Source: Dacryopinax spathularia
Taxonomy: Eukaryota > Basidiomycota > Dacrymycetes > Dacrymycetales > Dacrymycetaceae
NCBI GenBank assembly: GCA_037974965.1
Contig: JBBPFI010000004.1
Coordinates: forward strand, 62,001-126,000
Direction: 5' to 3'
Length of the DNA stretch: 64,000 nucleotides
Shown here: positions 1-11,398 of the stretch, in pieces
How positions within the stretch are numbered: position 1 is the stretch's first letter
How the letters are laid out: each line of letters begins with the position of its first letter
The notes under the pieces: generated by a model
The model's input: only the letters and a program-made list of their open reading frames with translations
Told to the model about the DNA's origin: nothing
Databases searched by the model: none
Translations under genes and position numbers: made by a program

Positions 1-191
1 AGAGAAGAAAGCATTAGTACGTCACCATTGATAACCAGAGTGGCGAAATAGCCACGTCCCAGCCCTGTTTCGCCACCATAATTGCTTCCGTTAAGGGATC
101 TCGTGACTCCTACACGACGCGTGCTCTGCTGAGGATTAATCTCGAGCGCGTTCGACGCATACGTTTGTACCTCACACATCATATCTTCGTT

Positions 192-1247
192 ATGCCTTCT
201 CAACAGTCGCTCGACAACACCCCTCAGACACAGAGACTCGCTCTGCCGCTCGATATCCTTTCCAACATTGCTGACATGGTAGACTTGTCCGGCGACGGCC
301 GTACGTTGGGAGCTCTCTCGATGACCTGCTACGAACTCTTCGTCTGCACCCGCTATCTGCTATACAGGACGCCAATGACTTACATTGGCCGCCGAAGCCG
401 CCATCCCCTCGCTAGTCAACTCAAGCTTTATCGCTCCATACTTAACAATCCCGATCGTGCACTTATGGTTCAGAACTTCACGGCGATGTTTATGGGTACG
501 GAGAGTACGACTCCGTCCCTGGCTGCTTTTTCTTGCATCACCTTCCGAGTTATGGGCCTCATGACAAACCTCCAATCTCTTGCTGTAGAGGAGGGCATCT
601 CGAGCTTCCTCGAACCTCTCATAGCGAGCTGCAATCATTCGGCGTTTCTCCCGCATCTGACGAATATATGCGGAACGCCGTCGCTGGTGGCTCGCCTCAT
701 ACCCGGCCGTGCCATAGAGGGGCTTGTGTTGCTTTCCGATCTAAACGATCAACAGCTTAGTGTCGATCTTGGGGCGAAAATATCGATGTGTCCCACGGTT
801 CGTGTCCTCAAGCTGAAGACTGAGTCATGCGAGACGTTCGAGATCATCGCACCGGGGCTCTTTGAGGGTTGCTCGCACTTACAAATGCTGGAAATCGAAA
901 TCGAAGAGGAGGATGAAGAGGTAAGGGTCATCCCTACGGCTCATAAAGCTAAGGCTGACATTCACAAGACGTATGCATACTTTGGCAGTTTCCGAGCGCT
1001 CAATCTTCTGGTCCCCTGCCAAGCCCTTGTCCTACTGTTTCTCGATATTCCCATTCCTACGGAAGCACTCTCGGTGAAAGACTACGCTCTTGCGATTCGG
1101 GTGCGAGGACTCTTCCCACATCTTATGATATTCTCTGTGCACGATTACTGGACTGGGGAGGGCATGGATTACCACTGGCTGGACCTTACCGACATGGACG
1201 ATCCAAAGAAACAGTGGAAGGTGGTGCACTCGATTACGGAACACTGA
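192..1247 (+). CDS. F-box-like protein, single exon
   Basis: One uninterrupted reading frame of about 351 residues. The ATG at 192 is the first in-frame ATG. The N-terminus (LALPLDILSNIADMVD, then a short helix-rich stretch ending in LLYRTPM) has the layout of the F-box-like motif that opens many basidiomycete proteins of unknown target. The remainder has scattered leucine-rich patches (VRVLKLKTES, LQMLEIEIEEED) as in degenerate leucine-rich repeats, and an acidic run near residue 245. In the family, such proteins recruit targets to SCF ubiquitin ligases; that role is inference here. The gene is followed, tail to tail, by the kinase gene. Confidence 0.55.
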   Translation: MPSQQSLDNTPQTQRLALPLDILSNIADMVDLSGDGRTLGALSMTCYELFVCTRYLLYRTPMTYIGRRSRHPLASQLKLYRSILNNPDRALMVQNFTAMFMGTESTTPSLAAFSCITFRVMGLMTNLQSLAVEEGISSFLEPLIASCNHSAFLPHLTNICGTPSLVARLIPGRAIEGLVLLSDLNDQQLSVDLGAKISMCPTVRVLKLKTESCETFEIIAPGLFEGCSHLQMLEIEIEEEDEEVRVIPTAHKAKADIHKTYAYFGSFRALNLLVPCQALVLLFLDIPIPTEALSVKDYALAIRVRGLFPHLMIFSVHDYWTGEGMDYHWLDLTDMDDPKKQWKVVHSITEH

Positions 1248-1493
1248 ACGCAACAGCTGCATTCGAGAAGGGGACCTTCCTTGCGCATACATCTGGGCAG
1301 ACAGAGTCAAGACAGGTGCTGGATGGTTTCACCTCGGTCAGAAAGGGGAATAACAGGAGTAAGGACAGGAAGACGTGGATTCATGGCTCAAGGCTAGTGA
1401 GGGACATCGCATAGGCTGTGTAGAAAACAACAAGTGTTCAGTACTTTACAAGATGCTTTGGCACCACTATGATACATAATAAGTGAAGGGTAT

Positions 1494-3296
1494 TCAGGAT
1501 AGGAGAATCGTATTCCGGATCACGGTGACATCCGCCGGGGCGGAGTGCTTCAGCAGAAATGTCGCATCTCCGTCGGCGGTGGCCTGCCCAAAGAGGACGT
1601 CCTGATGCGCCTGCTCAGAGAGGACGTCCTGATGCGCCTGCTCAGAGAGGACGTCCTGAGACGCCTGCTCAGAGAGGACGTCCTGGGACGCCTGCTCAGA
1701 AAGGATGTTCTGGAGAGCGAGGTCCTCATTGGGCAGAGTGAACCACTCGTGCTGCAACGCTGCAGCAGCGGATAAGCGCTCATCCGGCAAAGGACGCATC
1801 ATCGCCAGGATGAGGGATTCAAGCAAGTGGGTGCTGCGCGGGCTCATAGTTTCGTGCTTCCTCTGGAGGCGCTTCTTGATGGGGGCTAACTTCAGATGCC
1901 CTGGCGGATGGAGGAGTTGGCCTATCGACGCGGTCAGCGTGCCAGAACAGCGGAGCGCTTAAAAAGAAGTACCGTGGTCATCGAAGAACTCCTTGCTCCT
2001 CTCGCAGGTGGCTAGAAGCGCTTGGGGCATGGGACCCACATGCTGCATCATGGTAGCGATATATCGTTGTTCCCCTGTGCAGTTCCTGGTCTCCTTCCAG
2101 GAAAACAATGGATTGCCATCCATGAGCTCTACCATCTTCAACGTGTGCTTCAGCGAATGGTCTCCCACCGGCGGATGCTAGGGAATGCTACACACCAGGC
2201 AGGCGGCTGTCCAGATATCCACCTTCTCATTCCAGCTGCCGTGCAGAAACACCTCTGGAGGTCTCAGTAACTTACCCAACACGACCGAGCGGTGCATGCC
2301 CTCCGACCAATCAGCTGTGCTCAGATGAGCACTCCACAAAAATGTATACGGGGTCTTTCACGTACCCATTCCGAAATCAGCTAGACGGATCTTAAGTCTG
2401 CCGTTGCTAATGGGTACAGCGATAGGTTGGGATGCCGCAATGGGCACCTCTGCGATATCTCCCTTCCTATTATGGATGCGAATGGTGGCAAGAAGGCGAG
2501 CTGGATCGCAAGCGATCTGTTTGGTAATGACTTTGGGATCTTCTATGGCAAGAAGTATGTTCGAGGGCTTGATATCTGAGCATTCCGTTGAATAAGTGGC
2601 AAAGCAGATCCGCTGTGCACCTACCTGTGTGAACGATGCCACAGCGGGTGTGGATGTAATCGAGGGCTTGGAGCACTTGCTTGAACACATCGCGTAGCGT
2701 GTCAACAGAGAGCAAGCACGTCCATTGCGGGTTCAGACACTGTCCGCAGGCTTCGAGGACCATAACAAGATGCTCGCCCAGAAAGCTTTGGATCTTGAAG
2801 TCGTCTATGAGTCGAATGACGTGGTTATATCCCGGGTGCGTCTTGTCCGCTTCTCTGATCCTCTTCAACACCTTGACCTCCTTGTAAAGCACCTCGGGCC
2901 GCACATCTTCCGCACGCAGTACTTTAACTGCACGGAATCGCTCAACTGCAGCGTCTTCCCTAGGAGCCGGTCAAGCAACCACCTTCATCTAGAGTTGAGC
3001 GGCACTCACCCAAGGTTCTCTGCCAGCCACACCATACCGAACAGGCCCCAGCCCAGCTTGCGGAGGATGATATAACGGCCGCCTTGAAGTTCCATGCCAA
3101 ACTGGATGGGGCAATAGTCGTAACCGTGTTGAGGTATCTGACTCTCCACGACTGTGAGCTCCTCCGGGAGTTCATCCAATTGATCGCAGTCGAGGTCCTT
3201 TCTGATGCAGCGGGTTCGCGGGGCAAGCAAAGCGTGAGCCATATTGGAGATGCTTGTGAAGACTTTCGTTGAACGACTGCTAACTTTGGCAGACAT
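1494..3296 (-). CDS. SRPK-like protein kinase (CMGC group), about six exons
   Basis: Spliced minus-strand gene; the ATG is at 3296-3294. The kinase landmarks appear in order: glycine loop LGWGLFGMVWLA at the end of exon 1, AVKVLRAEDV with the ATP-binding lysine, the catalytic loop HTDIKPSNIL split by an intron near 2600, ADFGMG near 2370, then RPPEVF followed by EKVDIWTAACL. HTD instead of HRD and the insert between the HTDIKP loop and DFG are typical of SR-protein kinases. The tail holds the subdomain XI helices (RKHETMSPRST...RLSAAAALQHEWF). Introns at about 3009, 2623, 2369, 2220 and 1975 keep frame. Fungi often carry expanded SRPK-like families, so a role in phosphorylating splicing factors is only possible. 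The C-terminus carries a nine-residue tandem repeat, described separately. Confidence 0.8.
1592..1715. repeat. 27-bp tandem repeat inside the kinase C-terminus
   Basis: Four full copies of a 27-base unit start at 1592, 1619, 1646 and 1673, with a degenerate fifth at 1700. On the minus strand each unit encodes nine residues of the type SEQASQDVL or SEQAHQDVL, so the repeat keeps the kinase frame. The first two copies are identical, which points to recent slippage. Confidence 0.9.
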
Positions 3297-3995
3297 GTCG
3301 CAGAGTGGAGAAGTGGAGTGGTGTGGGTGAAAAGCAGGATCGTGTCAAGGAGTGAGGAGACAGGTAGTTGGTCGTGATGAAGACAGGATGGAAGGAATGC
3401 CGGGGGCTGTTCGGTTTGCCATAGCCCCACAGCGAAGGGGGCCACAAGGCCAGCCGTTATCTACCGTAGCACTATGTCAGCGGGTGAGGCGATGGAAGAA
3501 GGTGCCGGCGCACCCGTATGTATCAGACCTTAACGGAGTTAGATTCCAAGGCACCCGAAATCGCAGGAGCTGCTCCACGCGGTCCACTACTCTCCCCCAT
3601 CTTATACCACACCTCTGGCTTGCTTCTCCACTCTAGTTGCTGCTTCTATCCCTTCCCTTGGGAGAATGCCACATCGACACTGATGGGCTTTGGCGCGCAA
3701 AGAGGAAGATCTCTAAACCTGGAACAAGGACTGAGGCCGGCGAACTGCTCGGAGGACAGTCACGTAGACTCACCGCGACTCAGCCTTGCCACGACACAAT
3801 GGGGGAAGAGTGTAGCTTCTCTGTCGAACTTTTGAGAATCTCTGAGGCATCCCGCTGGCAATCTGGCGGTTTCCCTGGCCGTTGCCTCGTGGCCGCGCTG
3901 CGCAACAGCATAGCTTCCGAAGCCGCGATTATCAGTTAAGTAGGCTTGCAACCCAATCACCTCGGACCCTCCGTGCTCTGTCCTCCCTCGACGAT
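3297..3995. other. Intergenic, divergent promoter region
   Basis: About 700 bases between the start codons of the kinase (minus) and the small gene at 3996 (plus). Open frames here are short, overlap each other on both strands and show no recognisable motif. I see no repeat or RNA gene. Confidence 0.5.
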
Positions 3996-4717
3996 ATGGG
4001 CAGGAGCTCCAAGGGAAAGCAGTCTAGTAATCGCCCCAATGCACACAACAATTGGCCCGGATGGGTGTCGTATGTTCGCACGCGGCTCAACCGTCTCTCG
4101 GAGAACTGGTCGGCTTTGAACATTAGGAACGCCCGTCGAGTCACTGGTCGAACGTTAAGGGGGGCCCCACAAACCTGGACGATGTTCGAAATCGTTGGCG
4201 TTAACCGTGCCGCTCCGACTATTGCTGTGCAACATCCCACGGAAGTGCATGCGTACGTGTTGTCTGGGTTTCATTTCATCTGTCGCTGATTAGCTTTCGC
4301 TGCAGGTCTGATCCTCAATTCACCGCACATGCCATCGCACAGATCCGCGCAATTCTCAGGAGGAACAACGGCACTTGGCGTAATCGGGTGATAGGGGCAG
4401 TCGCTTTCAGGTGCGTCCGTGTTGTTCCAACGTTCGACGATCTGACACAGAATAGGAGGGCCTCCCACACTAACGGCGATCAACTCCATTACACGGTCGA
4501 ACTCACGGACGTCAACGGGGTCCACATCTCTACACGGCATTTCTATTACGATTCTAATCTTCAGCATCTCCTGGAGAGCTCGGAGCAGGAAGGGAACGAT
4601 GATGACAACGACGAAGACAATGGTCCACCGGAGTATGGCGCCGGGGGACCCAGCGGCGGGTGCGGCGGAGGCAGCGGGGGTGCTGGGTTTGGCGGTGGAC
4701 AAGCTATCACTGTTTGA
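3996..4717 (+). CDS. Hypothetical protein with acidic and glycine-rich tail, two exons
   Basis: Exon 1 is 3996-4252 and exon 2 is 4306-4717; the 53-base intron starts gtacgtg and ends ctgcag, and the frame continues as EVHA-SDPQFTAHAIAQIR. The product is about 222 residues. It has a basic N-terminus (MGRSSKGKQSSNRPN), a central region of alternating hydrophobic and charged residues, an acidic patch (EGNDDDNDEDNG) and a glycine-rich end. I do not recognise a family. The intron, the clean frame and the biased tail argue that it is a real gene; low-complexity ends like these are common in lineage-specific fungal proteins. Confidence 0.5.
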
Positions 4718-5356
4718 GGAACACATCTGTTAAGCGCTTCGTTACTTGTATGGGTCTGGCAGTGTTATGCAGAGCTCGGTCTGAATGTAGCATTGCGCAC
4801 GAGTAATGAAGGGCGTGTCAAGCTTGTTCCTTGGCTGTACGGTTAGACTCATTATCGGCCTACCTCTGGGATATCCTGAGGTGTGCAAGCCACTTATGCA
4901 AACGTTACTGTTTGCTTAGCCGAGTCGGGTATTCAAGGCCCAGCCCAAAATATTCTTCACGACTGACCGGGGAAAAACTACGAGCACACTTCGTAGCAAT
5001 TTGTCCTGGCCCGTCTGCCCTGGTAATCTCTTGAAGCGTTCGGCGGAATTACTCAAATTAGGACCAGCTTGGGTGCTCCCCAAAGCTTCACAGAGTACGA
5101 GAGTCGGCCTCGGTTGAGTCGAGCGCCGGCGTATTACCGTTAGTCTCTAAATCGGCGGGCTGAGGTTCAGCCTGAGGGTCTTCGGCCGGGAGTAGAAGAG
5201 AGTGGCGAAAGAGCCGGAGGAATCGGGAGTTGCGCCACTTTGGGCAGGCTCATCGTGAGCGCAACTCATCCACTGTTGCCATTGTCTACACCTTCTGACT
5301 GCTTAACTCTCGCAAGGTGCCTGAATTTCGCCAAGCATGGAGAAGATCTATTGACC
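4718..5356. other. Intergenic, upstream of the transposase
   Basis: No supported gene. I looked for terminal inverted repeats of the Plavaka element beginning CACT and did not find a pair matching the downstream flank. Confidence 0.4.
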
Positions 5357-8300
5357 ATGAAACAGACTCCCAACCCTGTAGCTTGTTCTAATGCGACATG
5401 CGGACGAATCTGCAGCGGCGAACGCGGCTTATCGGCGCACTTGAGTAACGCTGCTTCATGCCGGAAATGGATGACCGATATCCTACATGCGCCTCTACCA
5501 GAACGCGATGTACTTCAGGACGATTTCTGGGATTTCGAACGAGAGTCGTCACCCAGCGACACGCTTGATGAATACTTCAACACGGCCGACGACGAGGCGC
5601 CATGGTCGCCGCACGCCGAACTTGAAGGGCTCTCGAACGGAGAGGAACGAAGTCAAGCGCCGACGGGCGCAGATATCAACAATGGAGCCGAGTTCTGGGA
5701 GGACACCGGTGCCTCCCAGCCAGCTTGCAGCCGACAGCCATGTCACTCAAACTCACCGGCAGCGGGCGGTGATCACGCGTGTCGCACCTACTTGCCTGGA
5801 GATCCTGAGGAGAAGATTTTCGGACATATGAGCACGAGATGGGAGGCTTTCAAGGCTAGCGAGAGCGACCCCTCCAATCCATTCTTCCCGTTCCCCGACC
5901 GCGAGGAGTGGGAGCTGGCCGAATTTCTCCTGAAGGCGCCCCTATCTAAGCACGACATCGATCGGTTCCTCCAGTGCGCGTATGTGAGTACGCTCAATAC
6001 GGGGCAACATCGTTCTCACGCTGGTCGTTTTAGGTTCAGGCTCATCCCGTTTCTTTTAGCAATGCGCGAGAGCTTTTCAGCAAAATTGATGAGCTGCCTG
6101 GAGGTCCGGAATGGCGGAGCGAATCGGTTACCCTGGACGAGGCAGCCGGGGAGCCGCGTGAACTCTTTTATCGGAATCCGGTCGATTGCGTTCGCTACCT
6201 CCTGGGGAATCCAACATTCAAAGGCTCCGTCCTGCTGGAACCCTCCTTGGTGTTCACCGACGAACGGAGACGAGTACGTGTCGTGAATGAAATGCTCACC
6301 GCAAACTACTGCTGTCAAGTCCAGGTATGCCTCCTCCCTTCGTCTCTTGAAACCGGCATCTGATATTTTCTTGTAAAGGCCAGCTTGGATTCCAACGTGA
6401 CGTTTGTCCCGATAATTCTCAGCTCAGACAAGACGCATCTGACCAACTTTTCGGGCGACAAATCGGTCCATCCAATCTATCTCACGATTGGTTCCATAGC
6501 CAAGGATATTCGCTCCAAGCCCAGCCGTAGGGCTTGGATATTGCTCGCCTATATGCCAACCGAAAGCTTTGTGACCGTTTCTGGAGGAAAATGCGAGACA
6601 AAAGCTATGCAGGGTCTGCTCAATCGGCGCATGTGGCATGCATGCATGAAAATCGTCGTAAAGCCCCTGGAAACCTTCGCCATCCAACCTCTTCCAATGG
6701 TCGATCCTGACGGCAACATTCTTCTTGTTGTCGCACGCATAGCCGCATGGGCTGCCGACCTCCAAGAACAACTTATGCTCGCTTGTTTGAGTCAGACCGC
6801 GTGCGTCTCGTGTATGGCCAGAGGACATGGGTTGGACGAACCGACAAAGCGGTTTCCTCCTCGTTCTGGCATCTGGATTCTCTCGACGCTCAAGCAGCTC
6901 CGAGCGGACAACCCCAGGGCTAGCAGTTATCGATTCCTCCAGCTTTGTCAGGCGGCGGGCCTAAATGGGGTAGAAGATCCCTTTTGGGAAAGTCTTCCCT
7001 TCTTCGACATCTGCTCCGTTTTGACACAAGACGTGCTCCACGGTCTGCATAAGGGCTTTTTCGATCACACCGCCCAGTGGGTTTTCAACACCGTGACGAC
7101 TGAGGAAATGGATCGCCGGATGATGGCGCTACCGAGGACACCAGGCATGCAAGATTGGCGTAGAGGGGTCAGCAAAATCTCGCAATGGACAGGACGCCTA
7201 CATCGCGATCTTCAGCGAGTTATTCTTCCCTCTGTCCTGGGAGCTGAAGGAATGGAGCCTCAAGCCGTCAGAACCCTCAGAGCGCACCTGGATTTCATCC
7301 AGATGGCTCAATACAGCACCCATACGTCTACTACGCTAGGACTTCTTGATGTATACAAGAACCGATACTTTCAGAACCGGAAGGTGTTCATCCGCAACGG
7401 AGCTCGAAAGGGAAAGAATGGAACGATCTGCCACTTCCGCGTTCAGAAGCTGCATAATCTCGAGCACTGGAAGGAGACGATTTATTGCCTCGGCACGACA
7501 GATAATTACAACACAGAGACGACGGAGCGTTACCACATCGACTATGCGAAAAAGGCCTACAAGGCAACAAACAAGAAAGCATACGCTCGTCAGATGGTTA
7601 ATTGGCTGAATCGTCAAGAGAAGGTACATCAATTCGGTGCCTATCTGGGTTGGCGCACTCAGCGATGGCATGAAGAAGAGTTGGAACCTGAGTGCGGGGA
7701 TTGCCAGACGGACGACAACGGCTTCGGGTCCCTCGATCCTGCGGTCACCACAGCTTGTAGCTATGGAGAAACTGTTGACGACTCCGCCCCAGCCTTCCAA
7801 CATCTGTCATTACTAGGCATGTCTCCCATACAAGTCGCCAGGAAGGCCCATCTTGAACGTTATACCCTTGACCAAGTGGCCGAACTTTTTTCCCTTCCCG
7901 ATCTCCGCGAGCAGTTCACTCTCTACTGTTACCTGAAAAGCCTTCCTACCGACACTCCGCGAGCGATACGCCGTAGACAATCAGTTCCCGCCAGCTTTGT
8001 CCTCCCGGCTCGCTTCGATCTTTTGGATGTTTGGTTTCAGTTTCGGATACATCTGCCAAAGTTAGACGAACAGTTCGGAAAAGAAGGTGTTCGAGCTGTG
8101 CGAGCAAAGCCGTCACGACAAGACGTCCGAAATACCCGCACGAACATCAACAAACGAGCGTTGGCAATGCTGCCAGAAGAAGCTCAGTATGACCCGGTTT
8201 TGCTTGTGATCGATCCCCAAATCGCCAGTATGGAAACCCTGGACGGTGCGCGGTTCGGTGTGCCTTCAGGCTTGCTTTGACATGTTGCTCAGGGCTGCAG

Positions 8301-8648
8301 GCCGCTCGAGTTCGACTTATCTTCCGAGTCCATCAATCAGTGACCCACGATCATGCACACGGCACCGCAAGCGACGAGCCACTGATTTTGGTGCACTGGT
8401 ACGAGAAAACCAGAAAAGCACCAGAACCTGATTCTCTCCTTCACAAGATATCGCGACAGACGGACGAGACGGGCGAGCAGATATCGTCCGTTGTGCCTCT
8501 GGTGACTGTGGCAAGAAGCTGCCCCCTTGTCCCTGCCTGGGGTGACAGTCCTGCTGCCGGAGTAACGCCAGACAACGCCATGTCGATCTACAACAAGTTC
8601 TACATCAACTCATTCGCCGACCACCTGACATATATGTCAGTATGGTAA
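5357..8648 (+). CDS. Plavaka-family transposase, four exons, apparently intact
   Basis: Exons 5357-5983, 6034-6324, 6379-8245 and 8293-8648 join in frame into about 1,046 residues. The N-terminus has a C2H2-like finger (CSNATCGRIC, then H and C about 15-22 residues on) as in Plavaka and related CACTA-clade transposases. The catalytic core carries VPIILSSDKTHLTNFSGDK followed by PIYLTIGSIAKDIRSKPS, then TQDVLHGLHKGFFDH, then TETTERYHIDYAKKAY, which supply the expected Asp, Asp and Glu of an RNase-H-fold DDE transposase. The last exon gives the typical C-terminal ARVRLIF...SCPLVPAWG...NKFYINSF block. The third intron (gtgcgc...gctcag, 47 bases) removes an apparent stop at 8278, so the frame is not broken there. 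The enzyme would cut and move its own element; no stop or frameshift was seen in the exons. Confidence 0.85.
5357..8648 (+). mobile_element. Plavaka (CACTA-clade) DNA transposon, coding part only
   Basis: The coding unit is complete, but terminal repeats and target-site duplications were not identified on either side, so the true element ends are unknown and lie outside these limits. The three miniature CACTA elements elsewhere in the window have CACTAG ends; no CACTAG pair was seen around this gene, so it is not shown to be their autonomous partner. Confidence 0.55.
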
Positions 8649-9264
8649 ATTCCTGGCGTCGATGAGCTCCATGGCACCGCTCGACGTTAAAGCACCTGAA
8701 GACGCCTGACCTGGAATCGGACCCACAAATCATGGCAAAATCGCTCCCCATGACACAGTTGATTAGGAAGAAGTACGGCAGCCTCGGCAGAGTGGTGGAA
8801 GTCGACAGAAGAAGAGCCACTGCTCATATCATTGAGGATGCCATCGAGTCCTAGGCCTGCGATTTGCCACAATGTCGACCTAGAACAACCCGGTCGGCGT
8901 AGATGAAGACCGTGACACGATCGAGCTCCACGAAACTGCGAGCCACAATAAGGCGTCTGATAGTTTGCCGCCGGTGGACTAATAGACGAGCTGCCAGAGC
9001 GTTTCCAGAACGGCAGGATGGATGGCAAGATATGCAAGACTCGGTCATTCCATCGTACAGAGGAGTAGCATCGCTAGTAAGCGTTCGCCTCCTCGGTCGA
9101 GTCGTTGTCGTCGTCGTCGTCGGTCCCCTCGTCGTCGTCGCGCCAGCCCGGACCCTCATCGACCTCGCCGTCTGTAAAACGCTTCGGGCTGCGCTACTCG
9201 CTATTCCGTCCAAGCACAACCGATTATTCGCTCTGCTCGTCGTTCCCTCTGTTCATTCCTTCAG
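8649..9264. other. Intergenic with CGT trinucleotide run
   Basis: No gene is supported between the transposase stop and the small membrane protein. Both strands have overlapping open frames caused by the low-complexity CGT/ACG run at about 9100-9141. Confidence 0.45.
9100..9141. repeat. Interrupted (GTC)n microsatellite
   Basis: Runs of gtc/tcg triplets broken by a short ggtcccct insert, lying about 125 bases upstream of the next start codon, probably within the 5' leader. Confidence 0.8.
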
Positions 9265-9723
9265 ATGGCCGGCGTCTTTCTCGTCATGCTCCACGTTTAC
9301 ACCCTGTTGCTCGACATCCTCAAGTACATCATCGGTATGGCCGGTCGTTTCAGCCCTCGCAGCCCACTCCTTATGGCTGTCGCCCTCATTCTACCTCTCG
9401 TTCTGCTCTTGCGCAGAGGTAGCCGACTCTCATCCACCTGGAGGATCATTCGGGGCATTCTCACCCCTTTCTGGTTGATGATCCTCGTACTCGCCTTCCT
9501 TCTCCTTCATGTCATCGGCACATGCGCGCAACTTCTCCGCACCCTCGCTCACAAACTCGACATGGTTCTCGAATGGAGCTTTCTCCTTACGATTTCCGCG
9601 GAATCCGCCATCCTGGACCAAAGCCTTACCACTATGAAGACCATTCGTAAGAGAGTTGCGAGGTTTCTTAGGAGGGTCAAGGCGAGGGACGCGCAGGCTA
9701 TGGGAGGGGTAAGTATGGCGTAA
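9265..9723 (+). CDS. Small membrane protein, unknown
   Basis: Single-exon frame of 152 residues from the ATG at 9265. It has three hydrophobic stretches: residues about 3-24 (VFLVMLHVYTLLLDILKYII), 34-49 (PLLMAVALILPLVLLL) and 66-86 (LTPFWLMILVLAFLLLHVIG). They are separated by basic loops and followed by a basic, partly amphipathic tail (KTIRKRVARFLRRVKARD). No family is recognised. The hydrophobic pattern supports a real membrane protein rather than a chance frame, but nothing else does. Confidence 0.45.
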   Translation: MAGVFLVMLHVYTLLLDILKYIIGMAGRFSPRSPLLMAVALILPLVLLLRRGSRLSSTWRIIRGILTPFWLMILVLAFLLLHVIGTCAQLLRTLAHKLDMVLEWSFLLTISAESAILDQSLTTMKTIRKRVARFLRRVKARDAQAMGGVSMA

Positions 9724-10499
9724 ATGGTGAGTTGGCGTCCTCTCAATGCATTAAGTGCACTCGCTGAGCATCTTAGTAGGTCTATCTCATCGTCCGGCTG
9801 GTGTAATGAGTGGAGTATTCCCGATCGTAGTTTAAGTCTCGGCGTTGACGCAGTTTGTAATCGCAAGAATCGCACCTCGTAACAGTGCATGTACCCAATG
9901 ACATTCATTGTCCGAGCTTCGGGGAGCGCTGATTGTGTGGTATTATATTAATTGCATCACCTATCTAATGTGGCAGACTCGTCGCATTGGCAGGAATGTA
10001 AACCCTAGCCACGTAGCCTGAAACGTGACTACGTAAGCTCCCATAGCTCTCGTAGCTCTCGTAGCTCTCGTCGACTACTGACTTCGCTGTAGCACGAGCG
10101 CGTTTCCTGATGAGATCGACGGATTTGGCCACCTTGAGGAGGAGACGACACGTGACCTCCACATTCCTGCGCCGCTGCTGAATAAGCATCTCAGCAGACA
10201 GCTGTTCCGCTGCTTCACCTCCTCGTTCGCCTCAATGTTATTCGGGGGATATCGCTCGCCATGAAGGGAATAGGAGGTCTTTCCCGCTTCCAACGATGAC
10301 AAAAATGATCTGTAAGCAGAGAAGAAGACGCGACGACTTGCGCGTCGCTTTTCTTGTTACTTCTGTGCATTATTTCTGGTTGTTTTCGTTGGCATAAAAG
10401 GAGCGCTACTTCACAACCAGAACGATCCAACACTGCCCTCGAAAGCACCTATATTTCAACAAAAGCTAGCTCTACGTCCTCTTCTTCCACATCTCGCAA
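9724..10499. other. Intergenic with short tandem repeat and SDR1 promoter
   Basis: No gene is supported. A nine-base unit (tagctctcg) is repeated three times at about 10043-10069, and a TATA-like box lies at 10393 in front of the first SDR gene. Confidence 0.5.
10393..10400 (+). promoter_or_regulatory. TATA-like box of SDR1
   Basis: CATAAAAG, 107 bases upstream of the SDR1 ATG, within the range seen for the other array members. Confidence 0.5.
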
Positions 10500-11398
10500 A
10501 TGGCTCCAACCGTATATCTCGTTGCCGGCGCTAGCCGCGGAATCGGTATGTGGCCACGGGTTCGTCTCGCCCGCCTCTACTAACCTGGGACAGGCCTCGC
10601 GGTGGTGACTCAGCTCGCTGCACGCGACAACACCATTGTATTCGCCGGCGCTCGCAATCCCGCGGGGGCTACAGGACTGCAGGAGCTGGTCGGGAAGCAC
10701 CCTGGCAAGGTCCACGTGGTGAAGCTGGCTGCAGCCGACGCTGGAGACAACGAAGCCGCGGTTGCTGAGATCAAGAAAGTCGCCGGTCGTCTGGATATCG
10801 TCCTCTTCAATGCAGGGAAGGGCGATCACTATGCTCCAGCTACCGAGGTCGACCTTGACAATGCGCTCGAACACTTCCACGTCAGTTCTTCACGTCGTCA
10901 CAGCTCGTTTGAGACGCTGAACTGTGGCGTAGACCAATGCCATCGGACCTCTCGCCTTGTTCCAAGCCACCTGGCCCTTGCTGAAGGCTAGCACCGAAAC
11001 TCCAAAGTTCTTCATCACCTCGTCTGCACTGGGCAGCCTACACCTTGCACCCCAGTGGCCTTGGCCCACTTTGGTGTATGGGGCGAGCAAAGTTGCCGCC
11101 AACTATATCGCGGCAAAGCTCTGGTATGAGTATCCCGGCCTGAGTGCGTTTAACAATCTCCTGTCCTACGACAGCGACCTGATGCGATTCTGAATTAGTC
11201 TCAATCCCTATCCATCCTGGAGTCGTCACTACTCCGGTGGCCGACGAGCTCGGTGCTATCGCTCCCAGCTTCAAGGACCTTCCTCACCTTACTCCGGAGG
11301 AGAGCGCCAGCGGCATTATCAAGATCATCGACAACGCCAAGCGCGATGAGAATGGTCCCAAGCTCACCAACTACGATGGAACCACGTTGCCCTGGTAA
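10500..11398 (+). CDS. SDR1, nor-1/sniffer-type reductase, four exons
   Basis: Classical SDR of about 250 residues, expected to reduce a carbonyl with NADPH in the cytosol; the substrate is unknown. The coenzyme loop GASRGIG is split by the first intron (from 10546). Then come FAGARNP, NAG (in LFNAGKGDH), FITSSALGS with the catalytic serine and YGASK with the catalytic tyrosine and lysine. Three introns: after GIG, before the TNAIGPL strand (10881-10932), and before SIPIHPG (11144-11198). The end is YDGTTLPW followed by TAA. It belongs to the three-intron class with SDR4, 7, 11 and 12, whose pre-intron-3 motif is a [YKA]-YP-[GDE]-[LI] type (here YEYPGL). Confidence 0.88.

Noticed and set aside
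8851-9219. Minus-strand frame rich in Thr/Arg opposite the CGT run
   Set aside because: Produced by the trinucleotide repeat; no motif and no good start context.
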